In this document: in pieces, positions 44,301 through 53,909 of the stretch | Layout of the letters: each line of letters starts with the position of its first letter | How positions within the stretch are numbered: position 1 is the stretch's first letter | The notes under the pieces: model-generated | Databases searched by the model: none | What the model was told of the DNA's origin: nothing | What the model saw: only the letters and a program-made list of their open reading frames with translations | Made by a program: the position numbers and the translations under genes | Source of the DNA: Anaerolineae bacterium | Lineage (GTDB): Bacteria; Chloroflexota; Anaerolineae; Aggregatilineales; J027 | DNA: 64,000 bases | Direction: 5' to 3' | NCBI GenBank assembly: GCA_021463865.1 | Contig: JAJTXY010000009.1 | Coordinates: 62,001-126,000, forward strand

Positions 44301-45971
44301 ATGTCACACGCTGTCTTCGATCCGAATGACGCCACTAACTATGAGAGCTTATCAGGTTATAAAAACCGATGGCTCGGCCTGCTGTTCATCTGTATTTCCC
44401 TGCTGGTCATCAGCTTGGATAACACCGTTCTCAACACCGCTATTCCCTCTATATCACGCGATCTGGAGGCCAGTACCAGTGAAATCCAGTGGATCATTGA
44501 CGCCTATAGCCTGTCATTCGCCGCGCTGCTACTCACCATGGGGGCGCTTGGTGATCGTTACGGACGTAAACCTGCACTGCAAATCGGTCTTTTCCTATTC
44601 GGCATTGGTTCATTAGCGGCTGCGCTGTCTAATAGTACAGAAATGCTCATCGGCTCCCGTGCCTTTTTGGGAATTGCCGCCGCGATTATCATGCCCGCTA
44701 CACTCTCGATTATCAGTGCTACCTTCCCGCCGAAAGAACGCTCACAGGCGATTGCGCTCTGGGCAGCCGTATTCGGCTTGGGTGTAGGGCTTGGGCCAAC
44801 CATTGGCGGTTGGTTGCTCGAACACTACTCATGGCATTCGGTGTTCTATATCAACCTACCTGTCATTGCTTTGGCGCTCATCGGCGGCCAGCTTATGATT
44901 GCCAATTCCAAAGACGAATCGGCACCCAAGATTGACATTCCCGGTGTAGTGCTGTCCATCCCCGGTCTGTTTGCGCTAGTTTACGGCATCATTGAAGCGG
45001 GTCAGAAATCTTGGACTGACAGCACCGTTCTGATTTCCTTCGGTGTAGCAGGTGTTCTACTTGGCATCTTCGCCATTTGGGAAAGCCGTTATGAACATGC
45101 CATGCTGCCGCTGTATTTCTTCAAGAATATGTCGTTCACAGGTGCGAATACCGCCCTTGCGTTGGTCATCTTCAGTCTGTTTGGATCATTGTTCTTCATG
45201 AGCCAATACATGCAAACGGTGTTGGGTTTCACTGCACTAGAAGCGGGTATTCGGCTCATTCCACTATCATTTGCACTCGCCATCGCCGCTGCTATGTCGG
45301 CCCGTATTGCTACTAAACTCGGCACCAAATACACCGTCGCGCTGGGTATTCTGATTGGGGCTGGTGGCATGTTTTACATGTCCCAGATGCTCGATGTAGA
45401 TACCTCGTATGGCACAATTTTGATCGGTCAATTGATTTTGGCAAGCGGTTTGGGTATTGCCATGAGTCCTGCCACAAACTCGGTGATGGGGTCTGTGCCC
45501 GTCAGCAAAGCCGGGATTGGGTCAGCCATGAACGATACGACCCGTGAACTGGGTGGCGCGTTAGGTGTGGCAATTTTCGGTACCTTGATGAACGGTGTTT
45601 ATCTGAATGGGGTGGAAAAACTCAAAGCGGTGTTACCAAGCCAAGTCTTCGGCCCGTCCTATGATGTTGTGAGCAGCAGTATTCAGGGGGCACACGGGGT
45701 TGCCAGCAATCCACAAATGCCGAGTGATCTCTCCAGCACCATCATCAACACGGCTAACCGAGCTTTTGTAGATGGCATGACCGAATCTATGCTCATCGGC
45801 TCCGGCATCCTTGTTCTCACTTCACTTTTGGTCGTAATCCTGCTGCCCTCGGTTGTCCGCCGTAGCGAGGATATCGAAGAACATATTGAGCATGAGGCCG
45901 CCGAAAAAGCTGCTCATGAACACGATCATGAAGCCGAAGCCGCCCGTCGCGCCCTCGCTACAGGTGACTAA
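44301..45971 (+). CDS. DHA2-family (14-segment) MFS exporter, EmrB/QacA type
   Basis: About 556 residues from the ATG at 44301, with AGGGAGG upstream; the open frame extends back into tetR but that is not used. Fourteen membrane segments; the signatures are LDNTVLNTAIPSISRDL in the first segment, GALGDRYGRKPAL in loop 2 and GLGVGLGPTIGGWL in segment 5. Such pumps expel drugs or lipophilic compounds using the proton gradient. The C-terminal ~30 residues are unusually rich in His and Glu (HEHDHEAEAA), a possible metal-binding tail. A strong terminator follows. Confidence 0.93.
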   Translation: MSHAVFDPNDATNYESLSGYKNRWLGLLFICISLLVISLDNTVLNTAIPSISRDLEASTSEIQWIIDAYSLSFAALLLTMGALGDRYGRKPALQIGLFLFGIGSLAAALSNSTEMLIGSRAFLGIAAAIIMPATLSIISATFPPKERSQAIALWAAVFGLGVGLGPTIGGWLLEHYSWHSVFYINLPVIALALIGGQLMIANSKDESAPKIDIPGVVLSIPGLFALVYGIIEAGQKSWTDSTVLISFGVAGVLLGIFAIWESRYEHAMLPLYFFKNMSFTGANTALALVIFSLFGSLFFMSQYMQTVLGFTALEAGIRLIPLSFALAIAAAMSARIATKLGTKYTVALGILIGAGGMFYMSQMLDVDTSYGTILIGQLILASGLGIAMSPATNSVMGSVPVSKAGIGSAMNDTTRELGGALGVAIFGTLMNGVYLNGVEKLKAVLPSQVFGPSYDVVSSSIQGAHGVASNPQMPSDLSSTIINTANRAFVDGMTESMLIGSGILVLTSLLVVILLPSVVRRSEDIEEHIEHEAAEKAAHEHDHEAEAARRALATGD

Positions 45972-45986
45972 CCCAAATTGAGGCTG

Positions 45987-46024
45987 AAAAAGAGGTGTAT
46001 TCATCAAAATACACCTCTTTTTGT
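45987..46024 (+). terminator. Rho-independent terminator after the DHA2 exporter
   Basis: A 15-base perfect stem, AGAGGTGTATT with AATACACCTCT extended by A/T pairs (45987-46001 with 46008-46022), loop CATCAA, then T run. Confidence 0.92.
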
Positions 46025-46093
46025 TTACCTGACACGAAAACCTTGCTAAACTAATGATCCGTTTATTGACACAACACAGTAAGGATTTTCCCC

Positions 46094-47125
46094 ATGCGTT
46101 CCGTTGAATGGCACAATGACCGCCTCTGTATGATAGATCAGCGTAAACTTCCATGGGACTTGGAACTGGTGGATTTTGCCACCTATGAATCGGTGATTGA
46201 GGCCATCAAAAATATGACCGTGCGGGGAGCGCCTGCCATCGGAGCCGCCGCAGCGTTCGGGTTAGCATTGGCGGCACGACAAAATTCTACGCCCGACCTT
46301 GACCAGTTACGCCGCTATCTGAACACTGCCGCCCAAGAACTCCGCAGAGCGCGTCCAACGGCAGTGAATTTGATGTGGGCCATTGACCGGATGCTACCGA
46401 TTGTAAATTCCAGTGATGTCACATCGGCCAATGCCCTGCGTGATGCGATCCTGACCGAAGCTCAAGTGATTGCCGAAGAAGATGTTGCCATCAACAAGCG
46501 CATGGCCGAACATGGCGCGGCTCTCATCAAAGATGGCGATACGATTTTGCATCACTGCAATACAGGCATGTTAGCGACGGTGGATTATGGCACAGCGCTG
46601 GGTGTTATTCGCATGGCCCATGAGCAGGGCAAAAAGATTCATGTGCTGCTGGATGAAACCCGCCCTCGGATGCAAGGCGCACGGCTTTCGGCATGGGAAT
46701 GCAAACAGTTTGGCATTCCTTTTGACATTATCCCCGACACCGCCAGCGGCTATTTTATGCATCGGGGCGAGGTCAATATTGTATTGGTGGGAGCGGATCG
46801 CGTCGCGGCCAATGGGGACACCGCCAACAAAATTGGCACGTATCAGGTCGCCGTATTAGCCAAAGAAAATGGCATCCCGTTCCACCCAACTGTCCCAACT
46901 TCGACGGTTGATCTGAATATCGCATCCGGCGCACAAATCCCGATTGAGGAACGCGACCCCGCCGAACTGCTAACTCCCTATGGCATGGCGCTTGTTCCAC
47001 CCGATTATCCCGTCCGCAATCCGGCCTTTGATGTCACCCCGGCGCGGTACATTACGGGCATCATCACTGAAAAAGGGATTATCTACCCGCCGTTTGAGGT
47101 AGGCCTCGCCGCCGCTAAAAAATAG
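46094..47125 (+). CDS. mtnA: S-methyl-5-thioribose-1-phosphate isomerase
   Basis: 343 residues of the MtnA/eIF2B-like family. RGAPAIGAAAAFGLALA near the N-terminus, HCNTGMLATVDYGTALGVI with the catalytic Cys, and GADRVAANGDTANKIGTYQ with the catalytic Asp. It converts methylthioribose 1-phosphate to methylthioribulose 1-phosphate in methionine salvage, and the same protein can act on 5-deoxyribose 1-phosphate in the DHAP shunt. No MtnB, C, D or nucleoside phosphorylase is in the window; the FucA-type aldolase at 34.7 kb could complete the shunt but is not linked. Confidence 0.93.
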   Translation: MRSVEWHNDRLCMIDQRKLPWDLELVDFATYESVIEAIKNMTVRGAPAIGAAAAFGLALAARQNSTPDLDQLRRYLNTAAQELRRARPTAVNLMWAIDRMLPIVNSSDVTSANALRDAILTEAQVIAEEDVAINKRMAEHGAALIKDGDTILHHCNTGMLATVDYGTALGVIRMAHEQGKKIHVLLDETRPRMQGARLSAWECKQFGIPFDIIPDTASGYFMHRGEVNIVLVGADRVAANGDTANKIGTYQVAVLAKENGIPFHPTVPTSTVDLNIASGAQIPIEERDPAELLTPYGMALVPPDYPVRNPAFDVTPARYITGIITEKGIIYPPFEVGLAAAKK

Positions 47126-47127
47126 GA

Positions 47128-48111
47128 TTAGCGGTTATAGACACTGGGATTGACACAATGGGGCAGGCGCTCCCCTTTCAATCCGGCTAACAAATTCTCA
47201 ACCGCCATCAGGGCCATTTTTTCCCGGGTACGCACACTCGCGCTGCCGATATGCGGCACAATTAAACAATTGTCGAGGGTGAGCAGCGGATCGTCCAAAT
47301 GAATCGGTTCCGGTTCGGTCACATCCAACGCCGCATAGCCGATTTGTTTATTTTTCAGGGCCGTGTAGAGCGCCTTCGGGTCAACGATGCCGCCGCGTGC
47401 TGTATTAATCAATATCGCTGTCGGTTTCATCAGCCCCAATTCACGTTCGCTGATGAGGTGATAGGTGTCCGGTGTCAAAGGACAGTGGATGCTTACAAAG
47501 TCGCTCTCTCGCAACAGTTCATCCAATTCCCGCCGCGCCGCACCCATCAACTGAGTTGGATAGCCATGTCCGCCGCCCGAATAAATCACCCGCATGTCGA
47601 AACCGCGTGCCCGTTTTGCCACCGCCTGCCCGATGCGTCCCATACCAATGATACCAAGCGTCGTGCCGTAAACATCCACTCCCAACAAGGCTGTCGGATC
47701 CCACGTCTGCCATTTGCCGTCGCGGATATACCGTTCGGATTCACCCAATCGTCGTGCCGACGCCATGATAAGAGCAAAAGCGAGATCGGCGGTGGTTTCG
47801 GTCAAGACCCCCGGCGTATTACCAATCGGGATACCGTATCGGGTAGCGGCATTCACATCAATATTGTCATACCCCACCGCGACGTTGCTCACCACCTTCA
47901 AATTCGGTGCTCGTTTCAATAATTCCTCATCCACTTTGTCGGTCAGCAGTGATACGAGACCATCAATTTCACGCACTTCCTTCAACAGCACGTCACGCGA
48001 GGGCGGCATTGAACCCTGCCAAATCTTCACGTTACATTCAGCATGGAGTAAATCGAGGGCTTTTTCTGCAATAATGCGGGTTACGTACACACGCGGTTTC
48101 TGTTTTTCCAT
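47128..48111 (-). CDS. 2-hydroxyacid dehydrogenase (glyoxylate/hydroxypyruvate reductase-like)
   Basis: 327 residues of the D-isomer-specific family. The NAD(P)-binding motif is GTTLGIIGMGRIGQAVAKRA; the catalytic Arg lies in NTARGGIVD, Glu in DVTEPEP and His in VPHIGSASVRTREKM. It reduces 2-oxoacids such as glyoxylate or hydroxypyruvate. Convergent with mtnA with only two bases between the stops. Confidence 0.93.
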   Translation of the reverse strand: MEKQKPRVYVTRIIAEKALDLLHAECNVKIWQGSMPPSRDVLLKEVREIDGLVSLLTDKVDEELLKRAPNLKVVSNVAVGYDNIDVNAATRYGIPIGNTPGVLTETTADLAFALIMASARRLGESERYIRDGKWQTWDPTALLGVDVYGTTLGIIGMGRIGQAVAKRARGFDMRVIYSGGGHGYPTQLMGAARRELDELLRESDFVSIHCPLTPDTYHLISERELGLMKPTAILINTARGGIVDPKALYTALKNKQIGYAALDVTEPEPIHLDDPLLTLDNCLIVPHIGSASVRTREKMALMAVENLLAGLKGERLPHCVNPSVYNR

Positions 48112-48261
48112 AAGCTATTATTCTCCAAACATGTGCGACGCTATCTCGTGTTTTGGGTGGGAATCGGGTTAATCTTACCCCTTTGTCGGCTATAGAGAAA
48201 CGTCCCGAAATACGGTACACTTGCCCACGTTTGAATTTCCGTTTTTTGGGGGAGGCCAACA

Positions 48262-49254
48262 ATGGAATTTCGCACGTTAGGTCGTACCGGATTAAGAGTC
48301 AGTGAACTGTGTCTTGGCACAATGACGTTCCGTTGGACATCTACCGAGGAAGAATCCTACCATGTCCTAAATCGGGCATGGGACGCAGGCATCAATTTTC
48401 TGGACACCGCCGATATTTATAGTTCATGGGCAGAAGGCAACCCCGGCGGCGTGGCGGAAGAAATCATTGGTAAATGGCTGCAAGGTAAACCGCGCGACCA
48501 AATTGTCATAGCGACTAAAGTTAGAGGCAAAATGTGGGAAGGCCCAAATGGTGAGGGTCTGAGTCGCCAGCATATTATGTTAGCCGTTGAACACAGCCTG
48601 CGCCGTCTGCAAACCGATGCGATTGACCTCTACCAAGTCCATTGGCCCGATTGGGACACCCCGCTCGAAGAAACCCTCCGCGCATTCGATGATCTGGTTA
48701 AGCAGGGCAAGGTACGCTATATCGGAGCCAGCAATTACAAAGCGTGGCATTTGATGAAAGCCCTATGGGTCAGCGACAAACACAATCTCGCCCGTTTCGA
48801 CAGCATCCAGCCCCATTTTCACCTGCTCAATCGGGAAGAAGTCGAACCTGAATTGGCAGCGGTCTGTCTCGATCAAGGCGTCGGCTGCATTCCCTACAGT
48901 CCACTGGCAGGCGGGTTTTTAACAGGCAAATATACCCGTGAGGGCGGCGCTCCAGCAGGTTCGCGTGGCAGCAGCGGGGATCGAATGAAAAGGTATATGA
49001 ATGATAAGGGTTGGGCCGTGCTGGATACCCTGCGTGAATTGGGTGAGGCACGCGGCAAGACCATCGCGCAAATGGCAATTGGCTGGATGCAAACCCTATC
49101 CTTTATCACCGCACCGATTATTGGAGCCAGCCGAGTTGAACAATTGGATGAATTGTTAGGCACAATTGATTTGCGGCTTGAGGACGACGAAATGCAGCGG
49201 CTTGACGAGGTAACAGGCGTTAACCGCTTCTACTTTGACGAAGACGAAGATTAA
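48262..49254 (+). CDS. Aldo/keto reductase
   Basis: 330 residues. The catalytic tetrad is visible: Asp and Tyr in FLDTADIYSSWAEG, Lys in VIATKVRG and His in YQVHWPDWDTP. LVKQGKVRYIGASNY is typical of the YajO/voltage-channel-beta-like subgroup. It reduces carbonyls with NADPH; the substrate is unknown. GGGGGAGG precedes the ATG. Confidence 0.93.
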   Translation: MEFRTLGRTGLRVSELCLGTMTFRWTSTEEESYHVLNRAWDAGINFLDTADIYSSWAEGNPGGVAEEIIGKWLQGKPRDQIVIATKVRGKMWEGPNGEGLSRQHIMLAVEHSLRRLQTDAIDLYQVHWPDWDTPLEETLRAFDDLVKQGKVRYIGASNYKAWHLMKALWVSDKHNLARFDSIQPHFHLLNREEVEPELAAVCLDQGVGCIPYSPLAGGFLTGKYTREGGAPAGSRGSSGDRMKRYMNDKGWAVLDTLRELGEARGKTIAQMAIGWMQTLSFITAPIIGASRVEQLDELLGTIDLRLEDDEMQRLDEVTGVNRFYFDEDED

Positions 49255-49258
49255 AACT

Positions 49259-49309
49259 ATCCCCACCCCTAACCCCTCCCCACCAAGTAGAGAGGGGAAA
49301 CAATGGGGG
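49259..49309. repeat. GC-rich hairpin repeat, copy 4
   Basis: CTATCCCCACCCCTAACCCCTCCCC...AGAGGGGAAACAATGGGGG between the aldo/keto reductase and epimerase genes; a degenerate copy. Confidence 0.6.
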
Positions 49310-49332
49310 TAGATTCCATCACGAAGGATTAA

Positions 49333-50292
49333 ATGGGCATGTCTATTTTGGTCACAGGCGGCGCAGGGTTTATCGGTAGCCATCTCGCCGAAAAATTATT
49401 GGCACAGGGCGATGAGGTGGTCATCCTCGACAATTTCAATTCGTATTATGACCCGGCCCTGAAACGCCTCAATATTCAGCGCCTCGGCAATCATCCCCGC
49501 CTCAAAGTGATTGAGGGTGACATCACCGATGCCGATTTGGTCAAGCGTCTGTTTTCGGGACATGGCATCCAGCGCGTGGCCCATCTCGCGGCGATGGCAG
49601 GCGTGCGCGAGAGTGTCAAACAAACCCCGCTGTATATGCACGTCAACATGACTGGCTCAATGGTGCTGCTCGAAGCCGCCCGCGATTTTGATGTGTCGCT
49701 ATTCGTGCAGGCGTCTACCTCGTCAGTGTATGGCGAAACGAAAACCCTGCCCTTTATCGAAACCGACACCGCTGATCGTCCTCTTGCCGCGTATCCTGCC
49801 AGCAAACGTGCTGCTGAAATTCTGGCCCACACCTATCATCATTTATTCGGCCTCAACGTGACCGTGCTGCGCTTTTTTAATGTCTATGGCCCAGCAGGTC
49901 GCCCGGATATGATGCCGATGAAACTAATGGAGGCCACCCTATCTGGCGAAGTCATCAAATTGTTCAACGGGGGAGATATTCACCGCGATTGGACGTATAT
50001 TGACGATACGATAGATGGTGTCATCGCGGCCCTTGAGCGACCACTCGGCTATGAGATTATGAATTTGGGTTATGGCAACCCGATTTCGATGCGCGAATTT
50101 GTAGACACGATTGAGGAATTTTCGGGGCGTACCATCAACACCATCAACACCCCTACCCCACCTAGCGACCCGCCGATCACGTTTTGCAACAATGACAAAA
50201 TCCGCCGCCTGTTGGATTTTAAGCCGCAAGTCGAGGTGCATGAGGGCCTGCGCCGCACATGGGAATGGTTCCGGGAGTGGAAGGGACTATAA
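49333..50292 (+). CDS. NAD-dependent sugar-nucleotide epimerase/dehydratase
   Basis: 319 residues of the extended short-chain dehydrogenase fold. The NAD site is VTGGAGFIGSHLAEKL, the catalytic STSSVYGE and YPASKRAAE are present, and RFFNVYGPAGRPDMMP follows. Closest in pattern to UDP-glucuronate or UDP-glucose 4-epimerases. An internal ATG two codons later (49339) is an equally good start. It may feed surface polysaccharide synthesis along with gmd and rmd downstream. Confidence 0.9.
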   Translation: MGMSILVTGGAGFIGSHLAEKLLAQGDEVVILDNFNSYYDPALKRLNIQRLGNHPRLKVIEGDITDADLVKRLFSGHGIQRVAHLAAMAGVRESVKQTPLYMHVNMTGSMVLLEAARDFDVSLFVQASTSSVYGETKTLPFIETDTADRPLAAYPASKRAAEILAHTYHHLFGLNVTVLRFFNVYGPAGRPDMMPMKLMEATLSGEVIKLFNGGDIHRDWTYIDDTIDGVIAALERPLGYEIMNLGYGNPISMREFVDTIEEFSGRTINTINTPTPPSDPPITFCNNDKIRRLLDFKPQVEVHEGLRRTWEWFREWKGL

Positions 50293-50319
50293 TTAAAAAT
50301 GGTAGAGAGGAGTGTCGCC

Positions 50320-50607
50320 ATGACCCTTGAACAACTCCGCGCCCGCCGGGATGAAATTCTTGCCATCGCTGCCCGCTATGGCGCTACCAATGTACGAATT
50401 TTCGGCTCGGTGGTGCGAAACGAAACCACCGACCTCAGCGATATTGACCTTATGGTTGACCTCGAACGCAAATGGACGTTGTGGGACAGAATTGGGCTTA
50501 TGCAAGATTTAGAGGATTTACTCGGCTGCCGGGTGGATGTGGTGGTTGCCGCCCAATTTCGCCCGATTATACGTGAATATGCCATGCGCGAAGCTGCCCC
50601 GCTATGA
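50320..50607 (+). CDS. mntA: MntA-type nucleotidyltransferase antitoxin
   Basis: About 95 residues from the ATG at 50320 with GAGAGGAG eight bases upstream (an ATG at 50299 is in frame). The minimal nucleotidyltransferase motif is GS at 29-30 followed by Asp41-Ile-Asp43 ([19 protein letters not shown]). In known pairs MntA adds AMP to the HEPN toxin HepT and neutralises it. Its stop overlaps the hepT start by four bases. Confidence 0.9.
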   Translation: MTLEQLRARRDEILAIAARYGATNVRIFGSVVRNETTDLSDIDLMVDLERKWTLWDRIGLMQDLEDLLGCRVDVVVAAQFRPIIREYAMREAAPL

Positions 50608-50951
50608 AAGATGACCGTGTATACCTACGCGACATTCTTGATCGGATTGACCGCATTCTAAAATTCACGGTAGACGGTCAAGATACGTTTTTGGAATCAA
50701 CGCTTATTCAAGACGCCGTTCTACGCAATTTTGAGGTCATTGGGGAGGCTGTGAAGCGTGTATCAGATGATTTACGGGCAAAGCATCCCGATATTGTGTG
50801 GCGAAAGATCGCGGGTTTTCGAGACATTCTGATTCATCGTTATGATGATATTTTGCTTGAGGAAGTCTGGGTCGTTATTGAAAAGGATTTGTCTGACCTC
50901 AGAACCAAACTTGCCATAATTTTGCAGGGTTTGGAAAGCGATTCCAACTAA
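50604..50951 (+). CDS. hepT: HepT-like HEPN-domain toxin
   Basis: 115 residues, all helical. The HEPN RNase motif Rx4HxY is at Arg73-His78-Tyr80 (RDILIHRY), and the Tyr is the position AMPylated by MntA in studied systems. Expected to cleave RNA when released. Together with mntA it is a complete two-gene module. Confidence 0.9.
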   Translation: MKDDRVYLRDILDRIDRILKFTVDGQDTFLESTLIQDAVLRNFEVIGEAVKRVSDDLRAKHPDIVWRKIAGFRDILIHRYDDILLEEVWVVIEKDLSDLRTKLAIILQGLESDSN

Positions 50952-50992
50952 ATACGAGACTGTCAAACTCACTTCTTGATAAACTCCTTTGC

Positions 50993-51193
50993 CTAACAAT
51001 CGGATAAAACTTCATCTGTTTGTGGAAAGCCACTTGCCCCAAACGTCTCGATATGAAAATGGATGGCGGATTTCACATCGGCAAGGGCTTCTTCATAAGT
51101 ATCCCCTTCCCCAACGACTACCCCGTTTAATCGCAATGGATAAGCTACATAACCTTCGGGGTGTTTTTCAATGACAATTTTCAGTTGATGCAT
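50993..51193 (-). CDS. HicB-like antitoxin-type protein (no HicA partner)
   Basis: 66 residues from the ATG at 51193 with GGAG nearby. The HicB/UPF0150 partial RNase-H fold is recognisable: LKIVIEKHPEGYVAYPLRL then GEGDTYEEALADVKSAIHFHIE. No DNA-binding tail and no HicA toxin gene on either side, so it is probably an orphan or remnant. Confidence 0.8.
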   Translation of the reverse strand: MHQLKIVIEKHPEGYVAYPLRLNGVVVGEGDTYEEALADVKSAIHFHIETFGASGFPQTDEVLSDC

Positions 51194-51312
51194 ATAGAAT
51201 CTCCAAACGTGACAAGAAATACCGTCATTATATCTGCGCATACTACAAAGGACACTTCTCAAGCAAAGTGTCCTTCGTAAATGACAGATGGCCTATGCAG
51301 CGAACTCAAACT

Positions 51313-52383
51313 CTACAGCACCGCGACCTGTTTGGTTAATTCAAATAGTTGATCGGCAACTTCAGTGGTACGGCGGCCTAGTCCACACGAGCAAGCTACC
51401 CCCACCTGACCACCCCGCGCGGACTCAATTGCCTTCAAGATGGTTTCATGCTCGGCTAGATTCAATTTTTCATGCACAAAGCCAGCAATAAAGCGGGTTC
51501 CTTGTGGTAACTGGATATTTTTCAGCGGGGCATAAAATTCCGGATTCTTATTCGGTGAAACTTCCCCTTCGGCAAACGGGAAATGCACATATTCGAGACG
51601 GGTATGCGTCGCAGGCCATTTTTTAAGCATCTGGTTGGCAAATTTCACGATCAGGCCTTCCATATCCAATTTGACCAATGATTTATTATGCAGATCACCG
51701 AGGCACATATGAATGCCAATTCGGGCTTTCGGGTTGATACATTTGACCAGTGAAATCAGCATATTCACGGGCAGGAACATCATGAAACCGGGGAGCTTCT
51801 GCGCCAAGCCCATCTCAATAGGGATTTCGATTTGAATGATGACATCATCCCCGGCCTCTTTGACGATTTCGTTGGCTTCATAGGCTAGACGCTGATCGAA
51901 CGCACCTCGATACCGTAGGGCCATTGGCGGTTTCATAGAAAGAAATCCAATCGCCAAGCCTGTTGGAATCCCGACTTGAAATACGATATTGGGTTGATTA
52001 TATTCTTCGCGCAGACGTTTAAAGATTGGATAACTTTCGCGGAAAAATTCGAGGTAGCCAAAATCAAGATAGGGCACAATTTCTTTGGGGCTGTACTTCG
52101 GTTTTAGGACAAACAAGTCTTCATAATTCTTGAACAACCCCGTCCCTTTGTCGCGCTCGATGTCTTTTGTGATTTCAAAAGCGGAATTATCGGCATTGCG
52201 TTGAATGGCGGTCTGTACCCAACCCATACGGCGGCCACGTGGGTAAAGTTCGTCCTTTACGCCAACTTCCCCATCTGGCAGGGAAAACAAACTGCTGCCA
52301 AATGTCTCAAGCGCCCGTCGCATTGCCGCTTCTTCACCGTTATAGGGCATACTGCCTACTAACAACACATCCCGTTGGGTCAT
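51313..52383 (-). CDS. MetE-like (cobalamin-independent methionine synthase superfamily) protein
   Basis: 356 residues, about half of full MetE. It follows the UROD/MetE C-terminal barrel: the His and Cys zinc ligands of MetE correspond to GIHMCLGD, and the last Cys to VACSCGLGRR. It may transfer a methyl group with zinc activation of a thiol, but the substrate is unknown, and the MetE N-terminal domain that binds folate is absent. GAGAGGAA precedes the ATG. Confidence 0.8.
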   Translation of the reverse strand: MTQRDVLLVGSMPYNGEEAAMRRALETFGSSLFSLPDGEVGVKDELYPRGRRMGWVQTAIQRNADNSAFEITKDIERDKGTGLFKNYEDLFVLKPKYSPKEIVPYLDFGYLEFFRESYPIFKRLREEYNQPNIVFQVGIPTGLAIGFLSMKPPMALRYRGAFDQRLAYEANEIVKEAGDDVIIQIEIPIEMGLAQKLPGFMMFLPVNMLISLVKCINPKARIGIHMCLGDLHNKSLVKLDMEGLIVKFANQMLKKWPATHTRLEYVHFPFAEGEVSPNKNPEFYAPLKNIQLPQGTRFIAGFVHEKLNLAEHETILKAIESARGGQVGVACSCGLGRRTTEVADQLFELTKQVAVL

Positions 52384-52469
52384 GGGTATTTCCTCTCTGG
52401 CTACGTTTAATTATCGCGTTAGATTATAGAAATGATCCCATCAATTCACCACATATCCATTGACTGCAC

Positions 52470-53756
52470 TTAGTCAATTGCCAAGCGCGTTTGCACCTCT
52501 GTTCGCTTCGGGGCATCCTCATCTTTTGTCCATGTTAGTAGCGCCTCAATCGTGAGGCCATTTTCCACCTGCCTCCACTGCCCAATCAAGCTGATACGTG
52601 GGGTTTCGCCTGTTGCGTGCTGCTCCAAAATTGCCACAAAGGGGAGTCGTTCCAGCAGTGCCGTATCAATGTCGCCCTGAGGCAGACTCCGATATACTTT
52701 TCGCACGACCATGCCAATCGCACTGTACAATCGAGCGATATTGGCCTTGCCGCGAAACGTCACTACGATTTGAGGCTTCGCATCGGACGACAATACCTGC
52801 CAAAAAGCCGTGCCTTCATCCCCTTGAATCTCATCTAAAAAGAGGCCATGTACACCTAGTGCCAATGACATTCGTATTTGTTTCTCGAAATTGGTGGTTG
52901 AAGGGGCATCCGCCGAAATCAAAGTGTAATCAGTAACGTGGGTAGGCAAATAATTCGGCTGAATTTCTGGGGCACGCTGCACCAATCCACCCTTTTCTAC
53001 ACGACTCACTACCAACAAATTTGCCAAGAGGGTGGTTTTGCCCATGCCACTCTCACCAACAATCAACAACCCATGTCCATTGCGCAAGATACCTGTCAGC
53101 ATTTCTACCGCGATGGGGGGGATACTGGCTTGCAAATTTTCGAGGGTCAATGGCGCGACGGGGTGTAATCGAATCTGCCCAGTGTAATAGGGGGTCATCG
53201 GCGGTCCTGCCAGTGATAAACGCACCGGACGGCCCATCAATTTTAGACCCGTTTCAATAAAGGGTTCGCCTTTCCATAAATCAAAGCCTAATGGCGTCAG
53301 GACACGCTGCAACATTTGGGCCAACTGCGTGCCATCCCGGAAGCTGACGTTGACACGTTTCAAATCGCCAAAACCACGTCGCACGAAAATCTCTTTGGGG
53401 CTATTGAGGTTGATTTCCGTCACCGTCGCATCGCCTAATACGGTTTCCAACGCGCCAAAGCGGTATAAATCCCGATGCAGCCGATCTAGCAACCATGTCC
53501 GTTCCGGCCCTTGCAGCATCACCGATTCGACCCCTAACACATATTCGGCAACTTCTCGAATGGCCTGTTTTTGTTTCGCTAGGGTATCGAGTTCCGCCAG
53601 AATATCGGGCCGTCCATTGGTCTCCATGCCAAATTGCTCGATGATTTTTTCGCACAGGCCATCCAGTGTATATTGCCGCGTGCCATAGACATCCTCAACA
53701 ATACGATCTTCTAGGCCGCTGTTGTCCTGCGGGTCATGTCCGTTTTTCTGTGCCAT
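52470..53756 (-). CDS. CpaF/TadA-type secretion ATPase, partly degenerate and orphan
   Basis: 428 residues. An N-terminal domain (LLDRLHRDLYRFGALETVLGDATVTEINLNSP) leads to the ATPase with Walker A GESGMGKTT and Walker B VHGLFLDEIQGDEG. The conserved His box of this family (TxHAN) appears as TFRGKAN, so a key residue is missing. No other type II/type IV pilus or Tad genes are nearby. It may be a divergent motor or a regulator; activity is uncertain. GGGGAG precedes the ATG. Confidence 0.85.
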   Translation of the reverse strand: MAQKNGHDPQDNSGLEDRIVEDVYGTRQYTLDGLCEKIIEQFGMETNGRPDILAELDTLAKQKQAIREVAEYVLGVESVMLQGPERTWLLDRLHRDLYRFGALETVLGDATVTEINLNSPKEIFVRRGFGDLKRVNVSFRDGTQLAQMLQRVLTPLGFDLWKGEPFIETGLKLMGRPVRLSLAGPPMTPYYTGQIRLHPVAPLTLENLQASIPPIAVEMLTGILRNGHGLLIVGESGMGKTTLLANLLVVSRVEKGGLVQRAPEIQPNYLPTHVTDYTLISADAPSTTNFEKQIRMSLALGVHGLFLDEIQGDEGTAFWQVLSSDAKPQIVVTFRGKANIARLYSAIGMVVRKVYRSLPQGDIDTALLERLPFVAILEQHATGETPRISLIGQWRQVENGLTIEALLTWTKDEDAPKRTEVQTRLAID

Positions 53757-53909
53757 TTTCCAATGTCTCCCCTGCCAAGTTGAATGTCCATAAGTGTAGC
53801 ACAGGGCAAAAGTGCATTGCAGCTATCTCTCAACACGCTATACTTTGCCACATCCTAATTCAACTGTGGCGGCTATCATTCCGCGTACCCTTTTTTCGGA
53901 GGCCATTCC

